Assembly (NCBI GenBank): GCA_958510825.1
Contig: OY294054.1
Coordinates: 10,680,019 to 10,744,018, forward strand
DNA length: 64,000 bases
Direction: 5' to 3'
DNA from: Brachypterus glaber
Lineage: Eukaryota; Arthropoda; Insecta; Coleoptera; Kateretidae
Made by a program: the position numbers and the translations under genes
Part shown: positions 48,277-60,444 of the stretch, piece by piece
How the letters are laid out: each line of letters begins with the position of its first letter
Position numbering within the stretch: the stretch's first letter is position 1
Notes under the pieces: model-generated
What the model was told of the DNA's origin: nothing
The model's input: only the letters and a program-made list of their open reading frames with translations
The model's database searches: none

Positions 48277-49001
48277 AGGGTGGTCCAAAAAAAAAATTAT
48301 TTACTTAATCTTTTTTATTTATTGTGGTTAGAACGCCCTAGAATAAAAATTTATATAGACAACCCTAAGTGGTGATTTTAGGGAACTAAAAACCCTTATA
48401 TCATGCAAATATCGATAAAATTCGTAGCCCTAGTATTTCTAATTTTATAAAATTTAAAAGCCTTGATATCTATTTTTTTTTCTTTTTGAGTATCAAAATA
48501 AGCCTGCAAAATCTTAGTCTGTTCAAAAGTTTCTAACTCTTGCCAACAAGGCCCCGAAATTGCCCCTTAATTCCGAAAAAGTGCATTTTATATTAATTTG
48601 TGCTACTGACGAATTATAAATATTAAATAAAAAAGTTTTTTATATCACATTTCTTCTTCTATTTTAGTTATTTTAAAATATTACGATAATTATCGTAATA
48701 ATCTATATATAATCTACGCAACGAGAATGGGGTCTAAGCACTATTAAACATCAACACTTTGATGTGATTTTTGTTAAAATGGCGCTTAGACTCCTTACTC
48801 GTTGCGTAGATTAACGTAATATTTTAAAATAACTAAAATAGGTTTATATCGAAAACAATAAAATAAAAACTTGTTTATTTAATATTTATAATTCGTCAGT
48901 AGCACAAATTAATAAAAGATGCACTTTTTCGGAATTTAGGGGTAATTCCGCACAGTGGCAAAATTTTATCATAAAGCTGGTGATAAAATTTTGCCATTGT
49001 G
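48277..49001. repeat. Partial GGGTGGTCC element plus palindrome and compact hairpin
   Basis: TAGGGTGGTCCAAAA at 48276 matches the end of the element at 29543; no partner end is found. At about 48560-48955 ACTGACGAATTATAAATATT faces AATATTTATAATTCGTCAGT and CTACGCAACGAG faces CTCGTTGCGTAG. Directly after, CACAGTGGCAAAATTTTATCA (one residue longer than its core) forms a 21-bp stem with 48981-49001 across a 9-nt loop and one G-T pair. Confidence 0.75.
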
Positions 49002-49489
49002 CGTTTGATTATGAAACAAATTAAGGATGAGGGAGGTCTTTGATTGTCAAAATTGTTTAAATCGCTAAAAAAAACTTGAGAAAAACATTCTGGTTAAGGG
49101 TGCCAGACAATTTTATGATATACTTCAATTGACATGTGCAGCGTTAGGGGAGTTTAACGTTGTACAGACTCTGCACCCCTGAAGATAAAAAAATATATCT
49201 ACATTTTTTTATAAAGCATATGTATGTACTAGTTTACAAATATAAATTTTTGGCTGTATCTGTATTATTTATATAAAATTTTTAATGAAATATATCGGAA
49301 AAACACGAAAAAAGTGCGAAGGGTAGATATTTCAAATCTGAAAGTAATATATTAATAGCATGAATCATTTTTATTAAGCAATATTGCCATAGAATTTTTT
49401 TTTGAAATCCTGAGGATTTTTTTTTGGGCTCGAGGCATACAAAAAAAAACACTGTGCGCTATATCTCAAGATTTTGAGGGTCCACGATT

Positions 49490-49925
49490 TTTTTTAATAT
49501 CAGATTCGGTTTCAGCGTCAAAAAATCCATAGGAATGCCATAGTCTTCATTAGAACTCCGGACTTTTTTTTTATTTTGTTGGGCTGTGTAAATTATTATT
49601 ATACTTTTCTCAACCCTACAGCAGAAATTTACAAAAGAAAAAATTTGGGACAAAAACTGATAAGGCACCCCCGTTTCGCATACCCTTGGTTAAAATAAGT
49701 ACATGCAAATAACATACTAAGATGAACCTTATTAAGATTTGTTCACGTGCAAAACCTTGTTTTTATATCTCAAATGATTTACGAGTTATTAAATAAAAGC
49801 CGAATATTTTAGTTCAAAGGGGCTTAGCTCCGTTACGACGCGTTTTTATACATATGTATAGGAAATTTTATGATATTTTATGATGTAGAATCACCCCTTA
49901 AATTATTGGGCCCTATGTAAAATTT
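49490..49925. repeat. Fragments of two repeat families
   Basis: 49490-49595 matches one arm of the palindromic family at 36675 (GGTTTCAGCG, CCATAGTCTTCA, CTCCGGACTTTTT, GGGCTGTGTAA). 49655-49925 matches the right half of the MITE at 46344 (CACCCCCGTTTCGCA, GATGTAGAATCACCCCTTAA). Confidence 0.7.
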
Positions 49926-50247
49926 AGCCAGGAGAAAATAACTTATTCTGAATATAATATTAAAAAATAAATCAGCATATTATGAGGATCGAAGGCACGG
50001 CCGAGTCAGTAAAGCGACGTTTACACTTCAGCAATTTTTCTCTACTGCCACTCCTACTAATTCCCCTATGCTGTCAGTGTCAAGCTACTGATGTTGAAAT
50101 TGATTTAACTGCAGGCGTGCTGTTGCGGCAACAGTTTGATAGTCTGAGTGGGGATTGCAGCCGCCACACTGTTATTCAATTGTAAACTCAGCTTAAGGGT
50201 CATTTCGAATAAAAAATATATAAACTTTATTATGACACATATTTCGA

Positions 50248-50270
50248 CTGTGCATGCATGCATGCATGCA
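50248..50270. repeat. (ATGC)n microsatellite
   Basis: GCATGCATGCATGCATGCAG is a short self-complementary tetranucleotide run. Confidence 0.8.
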
Positions 50271-50398
50271 GACCACATTTTAAGCGCAAACTCCCAGTTA
50301 AAATTAAAGAAATTAAGATTTTTTTTTATTGTACAAACGTCGCCTTTTTTTTTTTTCATTTTGTGCTTTAAGGACTCATTTTTTTATGACTGAAATTA

Positions 50399-50793
50399 CA
50401 CTCTAAATGTATCCGTCAATCTTACAGTAGTTTTAACTGTAATAATTAAAGCAAATTTACAATGTTAGAATGTGAATTTACAATATTTATTAAATTAACC
50501 TCAATATTACTGGGTTTAGTAAAATCTCAGCTCTTTTCCTGTCGGTAAAATAATTTTGCATTAAAATTCATGCATGTGGTCCAAAACCCGACACTTTTAC
50601 AATATTGGTTGAAAATTAACATTATTATAGCTTACATTCTACAAAAGATAGCAGTAAAATTACCAAAATAAAAATTCACATTTTTACAGATAACTGTAAA
50701 TTTACAGTACTGATTTAAATTTACCACTTTCTTCGCTGGCTACATATGACTTACTTTATTTGCTGTAAAATTACCATATTTGCATTTACAGTG
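50399..50793. repeat. CACTSTAAATG MITE, TA-flanked
   Basis: It begins CACTCTAAATG and ends GCATTTACAGTG, with TA at 50397-50398 and 50794-50795. The interior is dense in TTTACAGT/ACTGTAAA and TAAAATTACCA blocks in both orientations. There is no coding content. Confidence 0.75.
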
Positions 50794-52732
50794 TAGGTAA
50801 AAATTTCCTAGTTTTCAAAGTCAAACATATTATATTAAACACAAAATTATTTTAATTTTATTAAAAACAAAAAAATCGAAAAAAAGGCGATTTTAGGCAC
50901 ACAAGCAATACTTTAACTAACAAATCGTAAAAATCCCATATCGATATATTTATTAATAACCGGAAAATTTTGGATCAAAAAGAGCCTTACAAAGGCTAAA
51001 AATTGCATTTTAACCAATCGGAACTGGGTCTAACTCACTCAAACATACATATTTTATTTTATTTTTTTTTTCATCATGGACAAGAAAAACTTTGTAAAGT
51101 TTTTTTATTCGAAAGGTCACTTTACGTATTGCAATGCCGGAATTCTAATTCTACCTATATTGGAACTGGAATTTTGCATGTATCGATGCCGGGATTTTAT
51201 TGTATTTAGTAAAATTCCGGTAAGAATGACTGGCAGTTTTGTCTTTTTTTACAAGGCACTTATTCTAACTTAAGCAGCACTTACCTGATGTAAGCTATGG
51301 TCATCTTTAAATTTAAGGGCAGTGGGTAGGATACCGGGTTGGGAGTTGCCACTGTTTATTGTCGAGCTGGAAAAATTATGGACTTGATTATTGGTCATAA
51401 CCAAACTTTAATACCTATGGATATTAGGGTGACCCACCAATATTTTAAATTGAAAATTAGAAGGTCTCAACCCTTAAATTTGTTTATTGGGGGTAAGAGT
51501 ATCATGCCTGATTTTTTTAGAATTTTTGAAAAAAATCTAGAAGTCGCTCATTTTTAAATAACAATTTCTTTAGCTTTTTATTTTTTTTAAGCCGAAGGAT
51601 TTTTTTTAATCTTTTTAAAACAGCACGGTATAAAGGGATAGTAAATGGATAACCTAAAAAAAAATCTCAATTTTTTCTTTCAAAATAGCAGAGCTGTCCC
51701 CTTTTAAGTTCGAAATGTCTTACATTGCTTTATTTTAGGCGTAATTACAGGCACAATTTTTTTTTTCATTGCCTTAACTACAATTTCGCCGTTCTTTCAC
51801 ACGATTTTGAGGGATATTTTTGCAAGGGTGTTTGGAAATTTCTGATATTTTTTTGTGCGTTCCTACATGAAAGTCAATCCTATTGCCAATTTTTTTTCTT
51901 GATCGGGCCCCAAACTCGGGGCCCCCTGCTATAACATCACATCCTGTCAGAAAAGCCCCAATTTTTTAATTCTTGTTCAAAATTGTTATTATAAAATATA
52001 TTGATTTAAAATTTAGGCAACAAGTGACCCTTATGAGTGACTATAATTTTATGAAAAAATTGTTTTGATTTTAACGCATAGGGGGCGCTGTGATTAATTT
52101 TTCTTAAAGAATACCTTTTTTGGAGACCAAAATTCTAGAGGGGGCAACGATATTCAGGAAAACCATGATATATGCGTGAAACTATAGGTATCCAACTCTT
52201 TATTTCTGTGGTATTTCCACAGACTAACGATGCCCCCGCTTGCTAGATCATTATAGTGGAGGTCTGCACGTACGCCATTTTTTCTTTTTTTTTTTGGGTA
52301 AATTTGATCGATTGCAGTCTTATACAAAACAAATCGTCACATTTTGAACAGACATTTAACAAAATTTTGTAACTTTTATAATGTGGGGTAAAAAAGTGAT
52401 TTTTTTTTCTATTTTTGAATAAAAAGCAGTTTTTTGCCATTTTCTCGTTAACGGTGAGGAGATATTATCAAAATTCAAAAAATATAACTTAAAACTTAAC
52501 TTTTACCAAAAAAAAAGTGTCTTAAAATTTTTGTCAAAAAGGAACTAGGCCGACAAATATTTTTTTGGTAACTATGCAATTTTATTAAACATATATGAAA
52601 AGCAATTTTTTTAAGCAATTTTGTTTTAATAAGTTTTTTTTTTACTTCATTTGTTTTTGAGTTGTAGCACGGCAAAAATAGCCATATTTTAAAAACTAAT
52701 AAAGTAAAAAAAAACTTAAAATAACAAAAATT

Positions 52733-52932
52733 NNNNNNNNNNNNNNNNNNNNNNNNNNNNNNNNNNNNNNNNNNNNNNNNNNNNNNNNNNNNNNNNNNNN
52801 NNNNNNNNNNNNNNNNNNNNNNNNNNNNNNNNNNNNNNNNNNNNNNNNNNNNNNNNNNNNNNNNNNNNNNNNNNNNNNNNNNNNNNNNNNNNNNNNNNNN
52901 NNNNNNNNNNNNNNNNNNNNNNNNNNNNNNNN
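52733..52932. other. Assembly gap (200 N)
   Basis: Exactly 200 N, a conventional placeholder, so the true length is unknown. It abuts the hairpin 52933-53099 and spans the middle of the palindrome 51424-54417. Confidence 0.99.
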
Positions 52933-53099
52933 CGTTTTCGAGAAAAATTCATTTGAAGGTGAAATTTCACGGTTCGAGGACGAAAAATTAAATACTAAAA
53001 TGTCGAATCATTAAAATTTTGGTTTTCAACATTTTAGTATTTAATTTTTCGTCCTCGAACCGTGGAATTTCACCTTAAAATGAATTTTTCTCGAAAACG
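52933..53099. repeat. Near-perfect hairpin beside the gap
   Basis: CGTTTTCGAGAAAAATTCAT at the left faces ATGAATTTTTCTCGAAAACG at the right. Between them GGTTCGAGGACGAAAAATTA faces TAATTTTTCGTCCTCGAACC and ACTAAAATGT faces ACATTTTAGT. Arms are about 75 bp around an axis near 53016. It is the middle of a CAGGGTG-type MITE that continues to a CACCCTGTA end at 53496. Confidence 0.9.
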
Positions 53100-53498
53100 G
53101 TTAATCCTACAGTATTACAACAAGAGTACCTTTTTATGTATTTTGACCTGAGGAATCATATTTCAAAAATAAATTGCAAAAAAGTTACACAGAAAAAATT
53201 TTGAGACAAAAAACTGATAAGGCCCCCGTTTCGCACACTCCTGGTTTAAATAAGTACGTGAAAATGACATACAAAGATGGGCCTTATTAGGATTAATTCT
53301 CGTACAAAACCTCGTTAATATATCTCAAAGGGTTCCTGAGTTATTAAATAAAAACCGATTTTTTTAGCCAATTTCAAAGGGGCGTAGCTCCCTTATGACG
53401 CATTTTTAGACATATGTTTATAGGAACTTTTTGTCATATTTTATCATGTAGAATCACCTGTTAAAATTTCCGACGCTATTTCAAATACACCCTGTATA

Positions 53499-53667
53499 TT
53501 ATTATTATTATTTATTTATTTATTATTATTATTATTATTATTTTATTTATTTATTTATTTATTATTATTATTATTATTATTTTTTTTTATTTATTTATTT
53601 ATTATTATTATTATTATATATATATTATATATTATTATTATATTATTATATATATATATTTATATTT
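53499..53667 (+). repeat. Compound ATT / TTTA / TA microsatellite
   Basis: Runs of ATT alternate three times with runs of TTTA, then pass into TATA repeats. The microsatellite starts immediately after the CACCCTGTA end of the MITE. Confidence 0.95.
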
Positions 53668-54949
53668 GTTATGCTTTTCTGAAAGTTAAATTCGGTTTTT
53701 AGGCAATACAGTTTAATTTGTTTTTTTTTTTGTCTCTAGACAAATTCTGATATAAGTATAAACACATAAAAATTGTAGTAACTTTTTTATTGGATATAAA
53801 TATATTTAAATTTTTTTTTCTGGACACCTTGTATATCCAATAAAAAAATACTACACACAGATTTTATGTGTGTATATTTTGAACTTTATCTAAATACAAA
53901 TAACCTTACAAAATTAAATTTAACTGCCTGAAAAGCGAATTTATCTCTCAAGAAAGTTAAAAAATATATATATAATTATTTTCTAGATACCCCATATAAC
54001 CATTAAAAAAAATTATAGTGGTTTTTATGTGGAGACATATTGGGCTACACGCAGAAATAATAAAAAAAAATATTTGTGCCCGTCATTACGCCTAAATTAA
54101 AGCGATGTAGTGAACTCTCAAACTTAAAAGGGCACAGCTCCGCCATTTTAAAAGAAAAAATTCTGACTTATTTTTAGGTTATCCATTTACTATCCCTTTA
54201 TACCGACCCGTGTTAAAAAATAAATTAAAAAATCCTTGTGACCTAAAAAAAAAAAATAAAAAACCCAAAGAAACATAATTTTTTAAAAAATGGCTGAGCG
54301 ACCTTTAATTTTTTTCAAAAATTATGAAAACATCCAGGTATGATACTCTTAAGCCAATGTACAAATTTGGAGAGTGATCCAAATTTTTCAATTTAAAATT
54401 TTGGTGGGTCAACCTAATAGATATAGCGCAAGTAAAAATTATTTAATTTATTAATGGTTTATTTGGAAAGCAGTCCCTTTACATTCTTTACTGACTTTCC
54501 TTACTCTCCCATACATTTATCCACTAGTTTTCCATCTTCCCCAAATAGATTTTCAATTTTCCTTCACCTTTTTCCACTATATCTGACTTTTACCCTTTTT
54601 TTCCAAAAAGTAACTACTCATTTTGAGATAATTTATATGCCCTATATTAAGGAATATTAGTATTTTAAAGGTACATAATCTTTTTTTATCGATTACTTCT
54701 ACTATAAAGATTTTTTTTTAATGTCTCTCCAAACTATACTGAATACGACTTCAACGGAGATTATATTTAAAAGTTCACAACATTTTTACGAGATAACACT
54801 ATTGTCAGACTGATATAGATCATACAATGTCTCATGAGCCTTTAGCCTTGAGTGCGCATAAACATAAGTCCAACCTACCTCATATTAGGAACCTTTTTTT
54901 AAATATTATTTAAATTTAGTGCCTTTGCCATTAAATTTTAATAAAAAAA

Positions 54950-56061
54950 ATGTTTGTAGGATGGCGCAGGGTGGCGTTACGTTTGTTACCACTATGGGGC
55001 CAAAACCCCAAAACTCGGGCAAAATTACAAAAATTTGTACTTACTCCACCCCCTGAGGAGCAGCGGGTAGTTTTCCTGAAAATTTATATATTTGGGTTTT
55101 TGAGGTCCCTAAAACTGAATCTTATAATAACGTTTTCCTAATTTCACCCCCTGAGGGGTGAGGGGTAGTTTTTGTGAAAATTGGTATATTGGTATTTCTA
55201 AGATTTCTGAATCTGATAATAAAAAAGTTCTAACTCCACCCCCTAAGAGACGGGGGGTAGTTTTCATGAAAATTGGTATATTTTTAATGTTGTTTGTTGT
55301 TGTCCAAACGAAAATTTTCAATATTTCGGAAAGCCTTGTATTCGTGCAAAAATCAATTTCAAGCAAAAAAAAAATTGTCGGTGGATCGGTCTATCGGTCT
55401 GTCCGGGAAATCTTGTGGCAATATAACTAAACAAAGCTTTAAGCCAGAGATTTGAATTTTGGCATACAGGTATGTTACCAAAAGTTCTAACTCGGGATTG
55501 TTTTTGGTGAACATTGGGGTGCGGCAAGGGGGGCAAATGGGGAAAATATATTTTTTTTGGAAAAATTTGAAAATTGCTATATAGGGGTTTCTGGGGTTGA
55601 CGAATATGAATCTGATAATAAAATTTTTCTAATTTCACCCCCTGAGGGGTGGAGGGTAGTTTTAGTGAAAATTGGTATATTGGGGTTTTTGAGGTTGCTG
55701 AAAGAGAATCTGATAATAAAAAAATTCTTACTCCACTCCCTGAGGGACAGGGGGTAGTTTTCTTGAAAATTTATATATTGGGGTTGTTGAGGTCGCTTAA
55801 ACTGAATCTTTTAATAAAATTTTTCATATTTCACCCCTTGAGGGGTGGGGGTAGTTTTTGTGAAAATTGGTATATTGGGGTTTTTAAGGTTGCTGAAAGA
55901 GAATCTGATAATAAAAAAGTTCTAACTCCACCCCTAAGAGGCGGGGAGTAGTTTTCGTGAAAATTGGTATATTTTTAGGGTTGGTAAAAGTAAATCTAAT
56001 AATAAAAAATCCATTTTACGCGCGGAGGTTTAAAATGGGAAAGCTCTTTTACTGGGCAGTG
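54950..56061 (+). repeat. Tandem array of about 95-bp units, one arm of a Foldback-like element
   Basis: Units carry CACCCCCTGAGGGGTG-like mini-palindromes, GGTAGTTTTCGTGAAAATTG, GTATATTGGGGTTTTTGAGG and ATCTGATAATAAAA. C-rich cores fall near 55043, 55143, 55232, 55635, 55731, 55831 and 55923. A 300-bp block (55300-55560, with GGTCTGTCCGGGAAATCTTG and GTGCGGCAAGGGGGGCAAAT) divides the array. It ends CGCGCGGAGG...AAAGCTCTTTTACTGGGCAGTG followed by TA. Several overlapping open frames on both strands are by-products of the repeats. Confidence 0.8.
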
Positions 56062-57239
56062 TATTTTTTTTATTCTAAGATTAAGATTTAAAAACCCCTA
56101 TACACCAATTTTTACGAAAATACTGTGATACCCCGGGGGTAGAGTTAGAAAAATTTTATTATTAGATTTAGTTTCATCGACCCCAAAAACCTTTATACAG
56201 GGTGATTCAGAAATAAGTTAAAAAATTTTAAGGGCCATTCTAGGTCCAAAAATATAACTTAAGTACGAAACATCCGATCATTATAAAAATTTCAGGAAAA
56301 TTTCTTGAGCGTAAAAATTCTGACAAAAAAATAATTAAAAAAGTGAAGAAAAAGTTGGACAAATTATTCAGAAATTTTATTTTTGCAACTATTCACTAAA
56401 AATATAAGGAAAAAGAATATTTCAAACTTTCGGAGAATAGAACACACAAAAGAATACAAAGCATAATAAATTTTAATGTATGTATTTTTAATAGTTTTTA
56501 TTGCCTCATATTTTTTTGTCAAAACAAATCGCTTTTCTCAAAAACGCATCGATAGATAGATAATAATTATGAAAAAAAATGGATTAATTAAAGCGCAATA
56601 TTGTTTCCATATCACCATGTATAAATAAAGTTAAACTTTACCACGAAAAAACTAGGGGGAGATCTCCATGAATGGGACACTTTTTTTTAAACGGCTGCCA
56701 ACAATTCATTTTTAATTTTTTAAGTATTTTTTTTTTTTTAGTTAATATATTTGGAAATGAAAAGGCACAGTCTAAGTGTTAAACCTGCATAATATTTATT
56801 TTCAGCAAAACTACAAGAATAAAAAAAAAGAAAAACCTAACTTGTCCTAATAGGACTTTTTAGTATTCATGAATGATAACAAATCATTAAAATAAATATT
56901 ATTATTATTTCAACTAATAACAATAAACCTGCCATTTCATAACAAAAAAATAGCTGTTAATTTTTTTTGCATTTTTAAACAATTTTACCAAATTCATGTT
57001 TTTTCAAATCAATATCAAATATTAGTTTGTTTTGAGTTCTAATATAACTGTTCCAAATTATTGTTTTGCACTTTCTGCCCTTTTATAGTCATTTCTTATA
57101 TAAAAGAGATGGATAGGAATGAAATATGCAATTTGTCCCATTCAATAATACTAACAATATTATCAAAAAAATTTAGCTAAAAATATTTACCTCTATAATA
57201 TTCGATTATTTGGTATATATTTTGCGTTGTTCTAGACTA
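56062..57239. other. Repeat debris, no gene seen
   Basis: One unit of the array in inverse orientation lies at about 56090-56195, followed by a lone transposon end TACAGGGTGATTCAGAAATA at 56198. The remainder is AT-rich. Confidence 0.55.
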
Positions 57240-58722
57240 TTACGTATCGTCTCCCCATTATTGGTTTGTCGTATCTCCATTTTCGTACATTTTAAGATTT
57301 TTACATATTGGTATATCTACAGTTACTTTAATATCCAACAAAGATTTTAATAATAATAATAATTGCTTAAATTTCTAAAATAAATTTTCGTATCCCCACA
57401 AAATATTTTAAAATTTCAATATTGTTTTGGCGTATCTCCATTTTTCAAAGTAAAAGATAGCATTTAATCAAAAATATTAGCTTAAATAAAAAAATATAAA
57501 TTTAATAATAATAATAAGTGTGGGAGCGGTCTAAGGCATCGATATAGCATTGACACTGAGCTAATGATCGTGAGTTCAAACCTCACTGGCGCCGATTGCC
57601 TTTCTCAGTTAATTAATAATTGAAATTTGGCGAAGGCGTACTCCCTAGATATATTGGTTCGAAAGTCAATTAAAGCCGGTGGTTCCCTCTACTACTAGCC
57701 CACACAAGTCCTGGACTTAGGGGATGCTTAATTAAGTAGAATAGTACGAGGTTAAAAAAATAAACATAAAAACATAAAACATAAAGATAATTACACTATT
57801 GTAGTAGTTATTATTGTAATAATAGTGTGAAAACAGGTTAATCGAACAAAAATTTTTACCTGAAACTTAATTCTTACATCAGTTTGTTTACAAAAAAATA
57901 ATTATTTTTTTAACTTGGTTCAAATTTCAACCTAATATCGTTTTGTTTAAATTAACAATCATTTTGAATCAAAACATTATCCAAATTGCAGCTACGACGG
58001 CAAAAAAATAGTGTTTTTGAATGTACCTACCTATTTTTTCGAATAATTTAAGAACTATTAAACCCATATAAAAGCGCTATAAAAGGGCTATATTTGATAA
58101 TAATCATTGATGATTATAGAGATGCGACAATTTCTCAGATTTCCAACCTAAATTTTGCGCAAAAATAGTGAAAAACCCTAAGTTAATTAGTGAACCATAC
58201 TAATTTAACGATGCCTTATACAAAAATGTGAGTAAACTTGGTTTAATTATAGTATATATTGATTTTTAATTATTTAGTAAAAAATCCTAAACATAACCTC
58301 ACTCTTTGTAAAATTTTAGATATTTTTGTGCTTGTTCAAGTAAATATTAAAAGTTCTTTATTTCCAAACATTAATAACCCTTCTGCACTCTTCCAAACAT
58401 AAAATCATGTCATTATGATCCTAATTAATTAGTTTTTTTGGTTTCTTTTTGGAGATACGACAAACCAATACTGAAAAAAAAACGTAAATTGTCGTATGTT
58501 CAATCCGGTTTTTCTTATATTAAATTATTGGAACATTCAATTAATTAATTAAAAACACTTTTGGATAGTATTTTTATTAAACTATTGTAAGAAAAAGAGT
58601 TGAAACTGATCCAGAATAAGATTTACAAGATATTTAGAAAAAAATCTTTAAACTCAATTTCCTGAAAATGGGATTTTTGGAGATACGACAAACCAAGACT
58701 GGGGTGACGATATACCAAATTC
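57240..58722. repeat. Palindromic element with GTTTGTCGTATCTCC ends
   Basis: CGTATCGTCTCCCCATTATT then GGTTTGTCGTATCTCC at the left faces GGAGATACGACAAACCAAGA then CTGGGGTGACGATA at the right. Internal repeats of GGCGTATCTCCATTTTTC (57431) and GGAGATACGACAAACC (58451) suggest sub-duplications. A SINE lies inside, well off the axis. Confidence 0.65.
57518..57780 (+). mobile_element. tRNA-derived SINE, copy 2, different head
   Basis: From TGAGTTCAAACCTCACTGGC (B-box-like GAGTTCAAACC at 57572-57582) onward it matches copy 1: GCGCCGATT, GAAATTTGGCGAAGGCG, CTACTACTAGCCCACACAAG, TCCTGGACTTAGGGGATGCT, TAGTACGAGGTTAA. The first half differs completely: GGAGCGGTCTAAGGC followed by a longer arm, resembling a serine/leucine-type (class II) tRNA head, whereas copy 1 has a TAGCGTAGTGGCTAGCGC-type head. 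The tail is A-rich with ACATAA repeats. It follows an AAT microsatellite. Confidence 0.85.
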
Positions 58723-59644
58723 AAACAGCTTCCTTTTGCCGTTCGTCAATAAAATATCTTTCAAATTATTTAAAAAAATACTTTTTACTTTTTTATTGGT
58801 AAAATTAACTCAACTTATTAAATTTGTCAAAAACCCTGCTACCTAAACTTTGCAATTGTTTATTATTTTTTTAATGCAGATCTAGGGCGATCTAAAATTG
58901 GTAACACAAACTAAATACACCGCCCAGTAAAAGAGCTTTCCCATTTTTTACCTCCGCCCGTAAAATGGATTTTTTATTATCAGATTCACTTACAGCAACC
59001 ATAAAAACCTTAATATACCAATTTTCACGAAAACTACCCTCTGCCCCTTTAAGCGTAAAGTTAGAATTTTTTTATAATCAGATTCACTTTCAACAACCTC
59101 AAAAACCCCAATATAACAATTTTCACGAAAACTACCCCCCACTCCTCAGGGGGTGGATTTAGAAAAATTTTATTATCAATTCACTTTCAGCAACCTCAAA
59201 AACCCCAATACACCAGTTTTCACGAAAACTACCCCCACCCCTCAGGGGGTGAAATTAGAAAAAAAGTATTATCAGATTCATATTCGTCGACCACAAAAAC
59301 CCCTATATACCAATTTTGAAGAAAATATTAATAATATTAAAAAATATTTACCCCCACCCCCTCGGGGGTGAAATTAGAAAAGTTTTTCATCAGATTTAAT
59401 TTCAGCAACCTCAAAAACCCATATATAGCAATTTTCAAATTTTTCTAAAAAAAATGTATTTTTCCCCATTTGCCCCCCTTGCCGCACCCCAATGTTTATC
59501 AAAAACAATCCCGAGTGAGAACTTTTGGTAAAATACCTGTATGCCAAATTTCAAGTATCTAGCTTAAAGCGTCCTTATTCTTATACGAGCTTGTGAATAG
59601 GCACTAAAATGTAAATAAATATAACATGTAAAAAGTACTAAAAT

Positions 59645-60441
59645 ATAAATTAATTAATTATTACTATTATTATTATTATATTGAGTTAATGAATTCGTCG
59701 AATGTGTAGAACGCTTTTTCCAATGAATATATTTTTAGTTTTTTCTTAAAATTTGTTAGGCTTTTAATTTCCTTTATTTTATTTATTTATTTAATACAAG
59801 AGTAATGGTCCCTTTTCGTATTTTGCACTCTTATGTTTTGGAATTGCTAATTGATCTGAATTTTGGGTGACGTAACAGTGTACATTTGAATTTCTTATAA
59901 AAAGACAAACATTTTTAAAAACAAAGACGGCACATTTAAAAATAAATATACATAAGACAGTTAAAATTTTATTGGTAATGCAAATTTGTTTGCAAGATTG
60001 GCGGTATTCAATATTAAAGCAGCACAAACACCCTATTTAATTCCGTGCTTCGACCCCATATGATAATATTATATGATAAATGGGAGTGCAGCATAGTAGG
60101 TGTTTATTAAAGTGTTAGTTGATACGCTGGGTTTTAGTTTTAAAATTGCAAAAAATGGACTGTTTAACTTTGTACAAACATGAGAAATTTGATCTATCCA
60201 CGTTAACTTTAAATCTAAATATGAACCTAAGAACTTTATCGGAGATATCTTCAGTTCGCAAACTCGGGGATGTATCACAAAAATTAATTTTCACCGTTTT
60301 ATTAAAATTTAAAGTAAGTTTATTTGATTTGCACCAATGCTCCATTTCTTGGATAATTAAATTAATTTTATTCATAAGCTCGTCCTTGTTTTTAGCTGCT
60401 ACTGCAATCGATGTATCGTCCGCAAAATTAATAATAATAAT
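59645..60441 (-). mobile_element. Non-LTR retrotransposon fragment with FADD reverse transcriptase motif
   Basis: The minus strand begins INFADDTSIAVAAKN, with the catalytic FADD box of the reverse transcriptase palm at 60415-60426, followed by WCKSNKLTLNFNKT. After a frameshift comes IKFLGSYLDLKLTW (about 60240). A further frame at 60027-59791 carries the C-terminal block with AIPKHKSAKYEKGPL. The last frame ends near 59678 with KSLTNFKKKLKIYSLEKAFY, then an ATA microsatellite tail. The order and motifs are those of jockey/CR1-like ORF2 proteins. At least three frameshifts and loss of everything upstream of FADD make it inactive. Its 5' edge falls in an ATT run at about 60430-60442. Confidence 0.88.
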
Positions 60442-60444
60442 ATT

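Larger units (their letters stand above)
51424..54417. mobile_element. Palindromic TTAGGGTGACCCACC element, TA-flanked, with gap
   Basis: It begins TTAGGGTGACCCACCAATAT and ends TTGGTGGGTCAACCTAA, with TA at 51422-51423 and 54418-54419. Arms of at least 350 bp pair: GAGTATCATGCCTGAT faces CCAGGTATGATACTC, AGTAAATGGATAACCTAAA faces TTTAGGTTATCCATTTACT, and GAGCTGTCCCCTTTTAAGTT faces AACTTAAAAGGGCACAGCTC. The interior holds an assembly gap, half of a CAGGGTG-type MITE (to 53496) and a long microsatellite. The visible length is 2,994 bp including 200 N. Confidence 0.75.

Noticed and set aside
52716..52970. Open frame across the gap
   Set aside because: It consists almost entirely of N and is an artefact.
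55109..55951. Several overlapping open frames on both strands with repeated FxxKxGIxGFLRSLK-like text
   Set aside because: They follow the period of the tandem array; no independent protein signature or splice structure.
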